This document shows, piece after piece, positions 40,152 to 51,397 of a stretch of 64,000 nt of DNA. Both the position numbers and the translations under genes were made by a program. The notes beneath the pieces were generated by a model. It ran no database searches and was not told where the DNA came from. It worked only from the letters and a program-made list of their open reading frames with translations. This DNA is from Spinacia oleracea (taxonomy: Eukaryota > Streptophyta > Magnoliopsida > Caryophyllales > Amaranthaceae), in contig NC_079487.1 in the NCBI RefSeq assembly GCF_020520425.1, positions 131,524,385 to 131,588,384 of the forward strand, in the 5' to 3' direction. Position 1 is the first letter of the stretch; every line of letters begins with the position of its first letter.

Positions 40152-40157
40152 CATTTT

Positions 40158-40590
40158 GGGAATTTGACGTTACAAATTAAGTAACTTTTAAAGTTGAAAT
40201 GAGCAGACGTAAATGGTGTTACAATAATATATCGAGAGATAAGAGGAATTTTGTAAGTTAGGTGTTCTTTGAATTTTTTTTAGTAAATTTTAAGGGTTAT
40301 TGAAGAACAATTTTTTAGAGATGGATAGAATATAGGGTAATTCATTGTAAGATGATGGTCTCATTCTCTTTGGAGATTTGTTGAAATTTAAATCTTATAT
40401 ACACTTGAATATCCAAGAGTTTTTTTTTTTTTTTTTGCTCATTGGAACATATTTTCATTCATTTAATTTCTTTTCCTAAATGATCGAGCAAAAAGAAAAA
40501 GAACCCTAACTAAAAATATAAAATGTATCCAATTTTAGCATTTGTATACATAATAGAGATTCTTGAAGTTTGCTTGAAAAAGTAAAATAA
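40158..40590. other. AT-rich spacer downstream of tRNA
   Basis: No feature recognised apart from a poly(T) run at about 40421-40436. Confidence 0.4.
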
Positions 40591-40606
40591 ATACTCCCTC
40601 TGTCCC

Positions 40607-40972
40607 TGTTAGGAATAGTACGAGATAACAATCTAGACAAAACACACACAATATAAATAACGTGGTATACCCACGTCCCAACTTGTATTATTAATCAAAA
40701 CCGTCATTAATAATATAATCAATCAACCTCACAGGTGTTTCTCTCAAACTATGCTCAAGCTCAGGATCTCAAGCATGTCAATCATAGGAATACAGTAACA
40801 ACCCTAGCCTTTCTAGAATATTACAATTTAGGAGAAACCAATATACTAACAAATCTATCCTTAAAATACAACTCGTAAAATAGGAATACAATAACATAAT
40901 ATATCTCCTAAATAAATATCTAGTAATATACCATAACTGAAACTCATTGCCATATTGAGTTTATTATTAACA
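40607..40972. mobile_element. Solo LTR, probably Ty1/copia type
   Basis: 366 bp starting TGTTAGGAATAG and ending TATTATTAACA (TG...CA ends), flanked by a perfect 5-bp duplication gtccc (40602-40606, 40973-40977). No internal coding part remains, so it is an LTR fossil left by recombination. Assignment to copia rests only on LTR size and terminal sequence. Confidence 0.75.
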
Positions 40973-41119
40973 GTCCCTTAATACTCAAATCGGTGCGGAG
41001 TTTAAGATATTTGAATTGACTCATTAATTTAATGGGTGTTAGTTGATAGTAAGGTATTTTTTAATATAGTTGATGAGAAATGTGTAAGGCGTGGGAAGTG
41101 GGAGGGCGGAGAGGCCAAT

Positions 41120-41364
41120 ATCTGATATGTATTTCAAGATACATGTCACTCATTAAACGACAAAATAGAGATAGGACAAAAATTAAAGCAAGTGCCATTT
41201 TTCAAGGAACATATGTCATTTTGGAAAAATAGATATCATTTTTCAAAAATCGATCCCATTTTCAATAAAAATTGATTTTGTCCTTTAGCGTTTATCTTAT
41301 CTCAATTTTGTCGTTTAGTGGGTGATATGTATTTTCAAAATACATATCAGATATTGATTTATAC
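41120..41364. mobile_element. Inverted-repeat MITE nested in Stowaway
   Basis: Arms aatatctgatatgtatttca ... cattaaacgacaaaat and attttgtcgtttagtgggtg ... aaaatacatatcagatatt are inverted copies. A similar end motif (ctgatatgtatttggacaca, catatcagatatg) occurs at 53391-53428. Confidence 0.6.
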
Positions 41365-42081
41365 TTCCTCGGAAAGTGGTGAGTGAGGGGTGTGGATTTT
41401 TAAATGATTTTTTGTAGGGAGTAGGAGTGTAGGTGGGGTAGTAGGTAAGTGTGAGAAATAATATAATATTGGTAATGATTTTCATTTATAGAAACGGTAT
41501 AAGTATTAAGGGACGACCCGAAAGAAAAGCGGTGCGAGTATTAAGGGACGGGGGAATATTTCGCACTTTTTTAATAGGGAAAATACTACGGAGTACATAC
41601 TTCAGTATTCCGTATAAGAAAATATAAAAAAAAATATAAAAGTCAATATAATTTGTGATGATCTCAAGTTGGGTACGAATATGCTAATATTCTTTGCATT
41701 TATAAATTCTTATTGCCTTCTACTAAGAGAAGACTGAAGACAGTTGCCAAAAATCAATAAGAACAATTTGCTCTGCGACCGGCGACCTTTTCTCAAATAA
41801 TATCAACAGATCCAATATTCATATAATTGAGGTTGTGGAATCTCTGAAATAAAATATTTTTATAATTTGGAGTATAAGACTACAAGTTTAGTCTTAATTA
41901 ATTATATTTCCTGGAAAAGTTAGGTAAACTGGTAATTAAAACTTTTCTTAACAAGGTACAATAGATAGCATAGAAAAAACCTCCCTTGAAAAAAAGGATT
42001 TTGCTCTCTACGTGCGATAGAAAAAACCCTACCCAACCGCTGGTTGTGAGTCTTATCTCCGACGAATCCCCGCCGTGAGAT

Positions 42082-43452
42082 ATGGCCGAGGAAATAACGA
42101 ATCGACGCTCTACGCTGAGGCTGGATAATGATGAGGACGAAGTCATTGATCTAAGAACCGTAGCATCGGATAATTCAAAGGATAACTTTGACCTATTATT
42201 GATCGGGAAATTAGTCTCTGATAGACCTTTTAATGTAGAGGCATTTAGAAGGACAATGATGAATGTTTGGTCCCCTGAGCATGGTCTTGTGATTAGGGTT
42301 CTCGGCCCTTACTTATTCGGTTTTCAGTTTTTTCATTGGAGGGATAAGGAGAAGGTGTTTCATGGGCGGCCGTGGTGCTGGGATAATAAACTGATTCTCA
42401 TGAAGGAGGTCGAGGAAAACGAGCAGCCGGATCAGATTGTGCTATCGACTTCCCCTTTCTGGGTTCACGTTAAGAACCTTCCATTCAGTCGCCGGTCCGA
42501 TTCGGACGTGGCGGCCACCGTAGCAGGGGTGGGCGAAGTGATGGAGATTGAATCGGATGTGCTTGGCTTAGAGCGTTTCCGTAGAGTGCGAATTATGGTG
42601 GATATCACAAAACCATTACGTAGGTTGAAAAGGTTGATTGACAAAGGAGGGCGTGAAGTGAAAGTTGAATTCGCGTATGAACGACTACCATTCATTTGCT
42701 TTGCCTGTGGTATCCTTGGTCATTCAGAACGGGATTGCTCTAGAGTTTCGGAAGAGGAGAAGCGCAAGGAGTTAGGCTGGGGGTTGTTCCTTCGAGCCTC
42801 ACCTTGTAAAGGTAGGGGAAAGTATGTGAAGGAGATGGAAGCTATTACCTCAGGAAGGGAGGTGTTGTTTGTTACCAAAGAAAAAAATGAAAAAGGTAGG
42901 TGTGGTGTGGGGGCGAGACGTGAGCTGTTCGTGGATGGGAAGCAAACTGGGCGACCTCTACTGGGGGTTGAAGAAGGTAAGGTGGGCAAGAAGCTGGTGG
43001 AGGGGGAAAAAAGGGTAGAGCAACAGGTTGAGGAGGTGATCAGGTGTGTCGTGCAGGGACATGAGAGTGAGGGGAAGGAGGTGACGGAACTGCCAGTTAT
43101 GAGCAATGAGGTTGAGAAGGTAGGGAGTGAAGTGGCAGGGAAGGATCATGTGGCTGCCCCAGTGATCCTATTCTCGATGGGTGCGGGGGGAGAAAAATCT
43201 CACGGAGGAGGTAAAAGCTGGAAAAGATTCAATAGACAGAAAAGTGCGGTAAAGAGAAGTGAAAAGGAGGAGCTGGTGGGTGCGGAGAAGGGTCAGGAAG
43301 GGGTGCTGAGTGTGGGGGAAAAAAGAGATAGACATGGAGACAGTGGAATGGTGGATGTGGAGAGTTCGGGGAAAATAGTTACGGTGAGTAACTCTATAAC
43401 TGGATTGCGAATGGCGGTGGCTGTCGATGGGCAGTCCCGCCCAGCTCAATGA
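42082..43452 (+). CDS. LINE ORF1 protein (DUF4283 + CCHC zinc knuckle)
   Basis: 456 aa, intact. Residues about 30-150 carry the DUF4283-type domain of plant LINE ORF1 (LLLIGKLVSDRPFNVEAF, GFQFFHWRDKEKVFHGRPW, PFWVHVKNLP). A CCHC zinc knuckle follows (C206, C209, H214, C219 in CFACGILGHSERDC). The C-terminal half is basic/acidic low complexity, likely nucleic-acid binding. Such proteins coat the element RNA. The stop codon overlaps the ORF2 start as ATGA. Confidence 0.9.
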   Translation: MAEEITNRRSTLRLDNDEDEVIDLRTVASDNSKDNFDLLLIGKLVSDRPFNVEAFRRTMMNVWSPEHGLVIRVLGPYLFGFQFFHWRDKEKVFHGRPWCWDNKLILMKEVEENEQPDQIVLSTSPFWVHVKNLPFSRRSDSDVAATVAGVGEVMEIESDVLGLERFRRVRIMVDITKPLRRLKRLIDKGGREVKVEFAYERLPFICFACGILGHSERDCSRVSEEEKRKELGWGLFLRASPCKGRGKYVKEMEAITSGREVLFVTKEKNEKGRCGVGARRELFVDGKQTGRPLLGVEEGKVGKKLVEGEKRVEQQVEEVIRCVVQGHESEGKEVTELPVMSNEVEKVGSEVAGKDHVAAPVILFSMGAGGEKSHGGGKSWKRFNRQKSAVKRSEKEELVGAEKGQEGVLSVGEKRDRHGDSGMVDVESSGKIVTVSNSITGLRMAVAVDGQSRPAQ

Positions 43453-46400
43453 GTGTATTGAGCCTCAACTGCAGAGGGTTGGGCAATCCCAATGCAGTTG
43501 ATGGTCTCCGAGACCTAATTCGGAGGGAGGCCCCGTCTTTGGTGTTCTTGTCAGAGACGAAGCTGAGTAGTGTGGAATTTGGACGGATTAAGTGTAGGCT
43601 GGGTGACTTTGAAGGTTTAGCGGTAGATTCGATGGGTAGGTCGGGGGGAGTGGCATTGTTGTGGAAGAAAGAGATTGAGGTGGAGCTTCGTACTATGTTG
43701 GTTCATCACATCGACGTACTCATAAAGGGAGGATTGGGAGACGATCAATGGAGATTAACATGTTTCTATGGGTGGCCGGAGGTCCATAATAGACATCTCT
43801 CGTGGAAATTGTTATCGGAGTTAGCAACCCAAACTCAACTCCCTTGGGTGTGCTTAGGTGATTTTAACGAAATTTTGTACTTGTCTGAGAAGCTTGGAGG
43901 AAATGATAGAGCTGATTGGCAGATGTCAAACTTTCGGGAGTGCGTGGACTTGTGTGGCTTCCGTGATGTCCCGTTCTCGGGGTATGAATATACATACGAT
44001 AACGGAAGGGAGGAGGACAATAATGTGCAATGTCGGCTTGATAGAGCTTTAGTGACTGATGAGTGGTTTGGTTGCTTCCCGTCGGCCCATCTCTTACACC
44101 TAGACCGTGAATGGTCGGATCACGCTCCGATTAAACTTAACTTGTGTAAGGGGAGGAGTCATTCGGAGTTGGGAGACAAACCTCTTAGGTTTGAGCAAAT
44201 TTGGACAAATGATGATGAGTGTGAAGGAGTGATAGGAGGTGCGTGGATAGGTGGGGCGACGCTGGAGTCAAAGATTGGCATGTGTGCGGAAAATCTGAAG
44301 AGCTGGAGTGACGACAAGTTTGGGGCAGTGTTTCGTGAGCTAAAGCGGAAAAGAAAAAAGTTGAAAAATTTAAACAAGGGAGGGCTTACGTCAAGCCAGC
44401 TGGAGCGACGTCGTACATTGATCAATGATATTGCCGGTCTCGTACAGCATGAAGAGGTGTACTGGAAGCAGAGATCGAGGGTCCTGTGGTTGTCAGAAGG
44501 GGATAAAAACATCAAATTTTTCCATCAGAGAGCTTCTGGAAGAAAACGGAGAAACACTATTAGTTATCTCATGGATGACCAGGAGGTGGTCCATTCGGGG
44601 GACGAGGCGTGTGGTAAGGTAGCAGTGGATTATTTCCGGCAGATGTTTGAGACGTCAAACCCGCCTTTGGTGGAGCGGGCCCTGGCAGAGCTTGAGCCTA
44701 GGGTTACGGAGGCGATGAACCATGGCTTGCGGGCTACTTATTCGGCAGATGAAGTGCAGGTCGTGTTGAGTCAAATGCATCCAATTAAGGCCCCCGGGCC
44801 GGACGGTATGTGCCCATTATTTTTTCAATCATACTGGCATATAGTTGGTCCATCGGTCACTAACACGGTTCTAGGTATATTGAATGGGGGATCAATGCCG
44901 AGTTATCTCAATAAAACTTACATTGCCCTTATTCCAAAAAAGAGCGGTGCTAATAGAATGGGTGATTTTAGACCGATCTCTTTATGCAATGTAGTCTATA
45001 AGCTGGTATCTAAAGTGTTAGCGAACAAATTAAAAGTATTCCTGGATAGCATTATCTCGGTCAACCAAAGTGCCTTTACTCCGGAGCGGTTAATCACCGA
45101 CAATATCTTGGTTGCTTTTGAGGTGTTCCATTATATGAAAAATCTAAATAAGGCCGAAGGGTTCATGGCTATGAAGCTGGATATGTCAAAGGCGTACGAT
45201 AGGATTGAGTGGTGTTTTTTGGAAGCTATCCTTGAGAAGTTGGGGTTTGATGCTTTATGGAGAAGGAACGTGATGGACTGTGTGACCACGGTCACTTTCT
45301 ATGTGCTTGTGAATGGGCGTCCCACCGAAGAGTTTTCTCCAAGGCGCGGGATCCGACAGGGAGACCCGATATCCCCGTACCTATTTATTTATGTGCGGAG
45401 GTTTTATCTCACCTAATTAGAAAAGCAGAAGAGCGTAATGCCATACATGGGGTACGAATTGTGCCGACAGCCCCCTCTATCTCACATTTATTGTTTGCAG
45501 ATGACTGTATTATTTTCTCAAAAGCTGTGATACAGGAAGCAGATACTATTCAGGAGGCACTTGATCTTTACGAGTTGTCGTCAGGCCAGAAGGTCAACTT
45601 TGACAAGACGACAATTTCCTTTAGTAAAGGAGTACCGAACGGGGTACGTAGTGAGCTTTCGAACATGTTGGGTGTTCGTATGGTGGACGTGCACGATCGT
45701 TACCTTGGCTTACCTACTACGGTGGGGAGATCGAAGAAGGTAATTACTAAAGGGGTGAAGGAAAAACTGTGGAAGAAGTTACAAGGGTGGAAGGGGATGG
45801 TGCTATCTAAGGCGGGTAGGGAGGTCATGATAAAGGCGGTGGCCCAATCTCTCCCTACTTATGCGATGAGTGTTTTCAAGTTTCTATCCTCTTTTTGTGA
45901 CGAGATTCGATCCATGGTGTCTCAGTTTTGGTGGGGTCAGAAACAAGGTGAGAGGAGGGTTCATTGGGTCGCTTGGAGGAAAATGTGTCTGTCGAAGGAG
46001 GATGGTGGGCTGGGATTTAGGGACTTTAAATTGTTTAATTGGTCTTTGCTGGGGAAGCAAGCGTGGAGGTTGATGACAAATCGGGGTAGTTTACTGGAGC
46101 AAGTTTTGCGGGCTCGCTATTACCCGGGCTCGTGCTTCTTAGAGGCCGAACGGGGCAGCTCACCCAGCTATACTTGGCGAGGACTGTGGGAAGCCAAATG
46201 GGTGGTGAGAAGGGGCATGAGATGGAGGGTGGGTAATGGAGAGTCGGTGAAGGTATGGAAGGACCCCTGGATTCCTGGCACCCAATCTAGGAGGATTATC
46301 TCGCCTAGAGGTACTGCTGTTGGGGATATCACAGTCAGTTCGCTAATAGACCCTATTACCAGAGTTTGGAATCGAAGCCTTGTGGAGCAATTATTCTTAC

Positions 46401-47532
46401 CGTTCGAACAGGAAAGGGTGCTGAGTATACCTTTGAGTGTGCGGATGCGGAGGACCGTGTTTGCTGGGAGTTGGAAAGTGATGGAAAGTACTCGGTGAGG
46501 TCGGCATATCGAGCTTTGTTTATGGATGACTGGCGCAGGATGGAAGTGAGCTCGTCCAACCCCAGCTCCTTGTGGAAACAAATCTGGAAGCTGAATGTCT
46601 TGCCTCGGGTTAAGGTGTTCGCGTGGAGGGCATGCCATGAGGCCCTTCCTACGCGCAAGGGTCTGAGTAAGCGTGTGGCAGGCTATGATGCGGTGTGTGG
46701 AGTTTGTCATTGTGAGGATGAATCTGTTATCCACGCTGTTCGAGAGTGTAAGTTAGCAAGGGCTATCTGTTGTGAATCAAGATTTGAGCATATGCTGTCG
46801 TGGCAATGTTGCTCTCTAGTCGATTGGTGGGATAGGGGGTTTAAGGAGTTAGACTCGGAAGGGATGGAGGAGTTTATTACCCTCTGTTGGGCTGTTTGGG
46901 GAGCGCGAAACAAGGCTGTAATGGAAGGGCTTACAAGTGACCCGACTAGTACAGTAAAGTATGCAACGACTGTGTGCAACGAGCTAAGACAAGAAGGAGT
47001 AAAGGGGAGCAGGGGTTCGAGTGGTGGGGGAGCTGAGTGGGCGGTGGAATGGTCGAAGCCGGAAGAAGGTTGGTACAAGGTAAACGTTGATGCAGGGCTG
47101 TTGGGAGAGGTTGGCTCGGGTATGGGGGCAGTAATTCGGGACGACGAGGGTGGTGTAGTAAGTTGTGCTGTGAGACAAGGGTGTGAGAAATGGGCAACGA
47201 ACGTGGCGGAGGCCAAGGCTGTCTTATTTGGTATGGAATTATGCGCTGAGTTGGGTATGCAAAGAGTAGTAGTGGAGAGCGATTGTTTGGGTGTAATCCA
47301 GGCTCTTCGTAGGGAAGCGAGTGGCTGCAGTGAGTTTTGGTTAGTGGTAGAAGATATCATGGCATTTTGTTCGAATTTTTTAAATGTTGTTTGGTCTTTC
47401 GTAAAACGTAGTGGTAATAAAGTAGCTCACGATCTAGCCCATCTACAACCATGGAACTTTGGGACTAGAAAGTGGGATGCTGAGTTTCCTTGTAGTGTTT
47501 TAAACATTGCTGCAGCTGATATAATGAACTAA
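43449..47532 (+). pseudogene. LINE ORF2: endonuclease, reverse transcriptase, RNase H (two frame breaks)
   Basis: About 1,361 codons in total. The APE-like endonuclease is at the N-terminus (SLNCRGLGNP, LSETKL, WVCLGDFNEI, EWSDHAPI). The reverse transcriptase follows (TYIALIPKKSG, DFRPISLCNVVYKLVSKVLA, MKLDMSKAYDRIEW, RRGIRQGDPISPYLFI), with the catalytic FADD at about 45494-45505 (LLFADDCIIFSKA). Then a zf-RVT-like region (SDGKYSVRSAYRALF, LWKQIWKLNVLPRVKVFAWR) and a C-terminal RNase H (WYKVNVDAG, AEAKAVLFGMEL, VVESDCLGVI, SGNKVAHDLA). The frame shifts near 45390 (between YLFI and CAEVLSHLIRKAEE) and near 46447 (between PLSVRM and EDRVCWELESDGKY), each consistent with loss of one base. Confidence 0.92.
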
Positions 47533-47720
47533 TCGCCCCTTTGGGTTTTCTCAAAAAAAAATAAAAATAAATTATATTTCCTGGATTTAATAATTATACT
47601 ACTCTACTTTCCCTTGAGCGATCATTCCAAACATGATTCTAGTTTTTGCCATTGGTAATTCATTGTCTATCAATGAGGTTTTAATCTAGTGATAAATATC
47701 GAAGGTTTATATAAGCGAAA

Positions 47721-48052
47721 ATGATAAAGGTCGCAACATGCGACCTTTAAGCCGTGTCACAATGATGACATGACATGCTTATGTGTCATGATTTAAATTG
47801 GAAACTAAAATATTTAACTTATATGATCTATTATACATGTTAAAAAAAGGTAGGAAAATCTTAATATTCTAAGTTGTTTCTTTCTTTATATCGACTACCT
47901 TATTTACATATTTTCATTGTAAAAATATTGAATCGATAGTAAAAATATTCTGATGACACATAGCCTATGTGGCGCCTATATGTACCAATTAAACTGCGAC
48001 ACGTAAAATTGTGACAACTAAATGTTGTCGCAACTTACGACCTTTATCATCA
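47721..48052. mobile_element. Inverted-repeat MITE (aaaggtcgcaac family)
   Basis: Ends atgataaaggtcgcaacatg and gtcgcaacttacgacctttatcat are inverted copies. A partial relative lies at about 37236-37290 (atgataagggtcgcaacttg). Noncoding. Confidence 0.55.
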
Positions 48053-48239
48053 CCCTTATGTAAGATAGAGTGTTGGTTCAAATCCCTCCTTACCTCTTTG
48101 GAATACTACTGTGGCTCAATTGCACAAAATTTTCATTGTTTGTTATTCTCTTTTGTCTACCTGTAGATTTGATTAATGAATAGGATAATTTACTATTAAG
48201 AGTTAATTAATTTGGATACCGCTAGATAGCATTAAGTAG

Positions 48240-49430
48240 AGCATCCATTAAATCTTAAGGGGGGTGTTTGGTTCACGTAATTTGGGTATGAGGTATGTCT
48301 TTAGAATGAGAATAACTTACACCTAGTGTTTGTTTAAGAAATGATTTCTAAACTTTTATCTCAAAGGCGTAAATCTACAAAGTAGACGGTTTAAATTTCC
48401 AAAAGAGGAAGTATGTATAACCGTATGACTCATACCAAACTTTTAGTAAACAAAAGAGAAAAAAAAGAGTTGATAATTGGACAAAACCAAACACATGGGC
48501 CGATACCTCCATGATTTCATTACTCATTATCCAAACCTAACACCCAAAGTCTATTTGATAAAATGAAATATGGTAACTTCTAATGGGCTGAATGATATTT
48601 TGTGACCCGTAACCCGATTTTATCAGAACAACCCAAAAAATAATGGGTCAAAACCCGACTGATTGAAAATCATTGTTTTTGTAGTAATAAAATGATATTA
48701 TGAGGAATTTTAAGCATAATAAAGAAGTTGTTGTTACTATTGTTGGGTGTAATATGATTTTAGTTTGAATTATAATCCATTTTAGGATTGAATTTGACTA
48801 AATATAAACTTGTGTAGGAAAATTTGTTACTTTGTGCCAATATTTTGTATATTTATTACCTAAATTAATGAAAATATAATACGAGTTTTAAAAACTCTCA
48901 ACCCGTTGGGTCGACCCAAACCCGAAAGTTCTGGGTCCTGAACAAACATTTGTAAACCCGAACCCAAAATAATCGATCCGAACTAACCTGAACTCGAAAA
49001 TAATTTTATACAACCCGACTCGACTGACCCGTTTGACAGGTCTACTAATGTTCTATTCTTCGTAATCTGTATTAATTGAATGTGAAAGAATTAACGTATT
49101 AGGGAACTAGGCACGTTGTTGTTGTATTCCAAGTTAAGCTTAGCCTCCTTAATCCTTATCCACCCCAACCCAACTTTTGAAGTCTCGAAGTCGTCAACTC
49201 GGGCTGGGTTAATTTATTGTTGTATTGTTGTGTGGGTTGTGGATGTCATGTGGATTGGGCTGAATGATTGACGGGCAAATACTAACGAGTTCACAAGGGA
49301 AGTAGCAATTAGCAAAGGTCCAATGTTGAAATTACCTAAACTAAAAGCACGGAATACAAGACTACAATTTGCAATAAGCTGTCCAACAGCGCAGCTGTAA
49401 GCCTATAATGCTACATACCTAGCGTTTATA
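48240..49430. other. Repeat-derived spacer
   Basis: Begins with ggggtgtttggttcacgtaa, a Harbinger-like terminus, and contains a stretch of gacccg/aacccg motifs (48600-49040) ending ttgacaggtcta, like the termini of the hAT MITE at 6525-6852. Complete elements could not be delimited; no gene seen. Confidence 0.35.
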
Positions 49431-49436
49431 CTTTTA

Positions 49437-50055
49437 GGGAGTGTCTAGCACACAAATTTTTGATATGAGGTATGGGTTTGGAATGAGTAAAAATCATACT
49501 TAGCGTTTGTTTAAGAAATTTGTAAATTCTAAACCATTTATCAAATCCAGAACGTATGAGGCTTAGAAATCCAATGAGGGAGACAAGTATGGCTCATACC
49601 ATGCCTCTAGGACTCTAGGTATGAAATAAATAACAACAACTTTTGTGTAAGACCGTCTTACCGAAAAGACCACTTTGATTGCTTAACTAATTCGTACAAT
49701 TGCTTAACTAATTAGTTTAAGTGCTTAACTAAATTAGTTTAAGTGCTTAACTAAATTAGTTCCATTGTTTAACTAATTTCTTCCCGTGCTTAACTAATTA
49801 GTTTGAGTGCTTAACTAATTAGTTTGAGTGCTTAACTAATTAATTTTATTGCTTAACTTATATGACACTAATGCAGTTTTTGTGTAAGACCGCCTTATAT
49901 AAAAGTTTGTAAATAAAATAATAATAAAAAAAATCTATTCCTAAGCAAATTAAATTAAACACATGATATTAAGAATAAAGTTCCAATCCGATACCACATT
50001 GCTTTCATTCCTGATTCCAAACTCATACCAATTCGCGAAACAAAACGACTCTATA
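49437..50055. mobile_element. Probable Harbinger-like element with internal minisatellite
   Basis: The left part gatatgaggtatgggtttgg plus aatgag and the right part ctcataccaattcgcgaaac plus aaaacgactc are roughly inverted. Inside lies the minisatellite at 49677-49865. Ends are not exactly fixed. Confidence 0.35.
49677..49865. repeat. Minisatellite, unit about gcttaactaattagtttgag
   Basis: About nine imperfect copies of a 20-24 bp unit, flanked on both sides by direct copies of ttttgtgtaagaccg(t/c)ctta (49640, 49878). Confidence 0.75.
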
Positions 50056-50263
50056 CATATACAAGCATAAATATCTTTATACATCGTAATATTATTAAAA
50101 AAAAAACTAAAAAGTTAATAATTCGAAACTTTACGTCAAGATAAATAAAAAATAGTTATTTTTATATAAAAAAAAATTAGTATTATATTTTTAAAGGTAA
50201 TATAATTTGAATTGATCATGAATTACAAAATACTCCGTAGTATTCATGTAGCTGTATTAATGA

Positions 50264-51193
50264 ACAACTGAGCCGCTTCTCCCCTCTCTCTCTCTCTCTT
50301 CTCTCTCTTTTTAGGGTTTATAAAAATTAGGGTTTTCAAGGGCGGAAATAACCAATTTTCTTCGGAAATTTGGTTATTTCCGCCCCTTCTCTTTCAACTA
50401 TGTTGTGTTTTTGCGTTAGATCTCAATAAAACTACATAGTTTCAGTGTAGTAAGTACCCCTCTGGTGGGTTTGCTTGTTTAAGTTTAGTAAGTACCCCCA
50501 TGGTGGATTTATTTCTAGTTAAGTTTTGTGTGTTTAGTTTAGTTCAGGTTGTTTCTTAATTTGGTAAAGATTTATGCGAGATCGAAGAGGATGTCAATCT
50601 TTCGACTACAATCAGACGAATCAGACAGAAATCATATTTGTCACGGCTACAACAGATCTATAGATCCCCTCGTCAATGAAGGCTGTAAATCTCAGCGATA
50701 TACTCCCTCCGTCCCGGAATACTTGACCTGTTTTCCTTATCGGGCCGTCCCTTAATACTTGACATGTTTCTAAAAATGGAAATATTCTAACAATATTATA
50801 TTATTTTTCACTCCACCCCTATTAACCCACCTACCCCCTACTCCATACAAAAAATAATTAAAAATTCAACCCCTACTCTCCTCCAACCCCACCTCTTAAC
50901 CCACCTCCCACTAACTACATTAAAATAATACCCCACTATCAACTACTACCTATTAAATTAAATAAGTCAATTCAAGTCTCTCAAACTCTGTGCCGGTCAA
51001 ACCGGGTCGAGTATTCCGGGACGGAGGGAGTAAAAGAGGGTATACAGAATGTTTGATATACTACGATCGTAGCTATGGTGAAAGGAAGTTTTTATTTGAT
51101 TCGATTGTTATGTATTTGTTAGATTTAAATTTTTATGTAGATGTCGTATAACTTTTTAATCAATGAATTAATTTGTTTATCCAAAAAAAAAAA
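50264..51193 (+). mobile_element. Poly(A) retroposon, long copy, with 16-bp TSD and 5' hairpin
   Basis: Perfect target duplication gtagctgtattaatga at 50248-50263 and 51194-51209, and an A tail at 51183-51193. The 5' part has a CT-rich tract and aaaaattagggttttc, then a 16-bp perfect hairpin (50340-50355 with 50370-50385). The central region is homologous to the copy at 36550-36941. A Stowaway MITE (50703-51030) has inserted later. No reverse transcriptase, so it was moved in trans by a LINE. It could be a SINE-like family or a retrocopy of an unknown transcript. Confidence 0.75.
50703..51030. mobile_element. Stowaway-type MITE nested in retroposon, TA TSD
   Basis: 328 bp bounded by ctccctccgtcccggaatac and gtattccgggacggagggag, perfect over 20 bp, with TA on both sides. 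Its intact ends suggest a young insertion. Confidence 0.88.
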
Positions 51194-51397
51194 GTAGCTG
51201 TATTAATGATGCGAAGGTGGAGGAGAGAGGAGGGTCGGTGGTGGAAATGGAGGAGAGAGAAAAGTGGGGATGCATGGAAGAACAAATTCATAGGAGAGAG
51301 TCGCTGAACTTGCTTTCATCGACCCGAAGCGCGCTAAAAGGTTACAATCTCCTCTTTTTCCTTGAGTCCTGCATTTTTTTCCTTTCGATTTTATTGT

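Larger units (their letters stand above)
40594..41556. mobile_element. Stowaway-type MITE enlarged by two insertions
   Basis: Ends ctccctctgtccc and gggacgggggaa with TA on both sides (40592-40593, 41557-41558). The body matches the copies at 18173-18872 and 50703-51030. It is interrupted by a solo LTR (40607-40972) and by an inverted-repeat element (about 41120-41364). Confidence 0.75.
41916..47569 (+). mobile_element. L1-type LINE, near complete, with 16-bp TSD
   Basis: 5.65-kb non-LTR retrotransposon with perfect target duplication aattatatttcctgga at 41900-41915 and 47570-47585. It has a short 5'UTR, ORF1, ORF2 and a 35-bp 3'UTR ending in an A-rich tail (caaaaaaaaataaaaat). The perfect TSD and one intact ORF indicate a fairly recent insertion. 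ORF2 has two single-base frame breaks, so it is probably immobile now. Confidence 0.95.

Noticed and set aside
42465-47360. Many antisense frames up to 217 residues across the LINE
   Set aside because: They mirror the high-coding-density ORF1/ORF2 strand and show no conserved domains.
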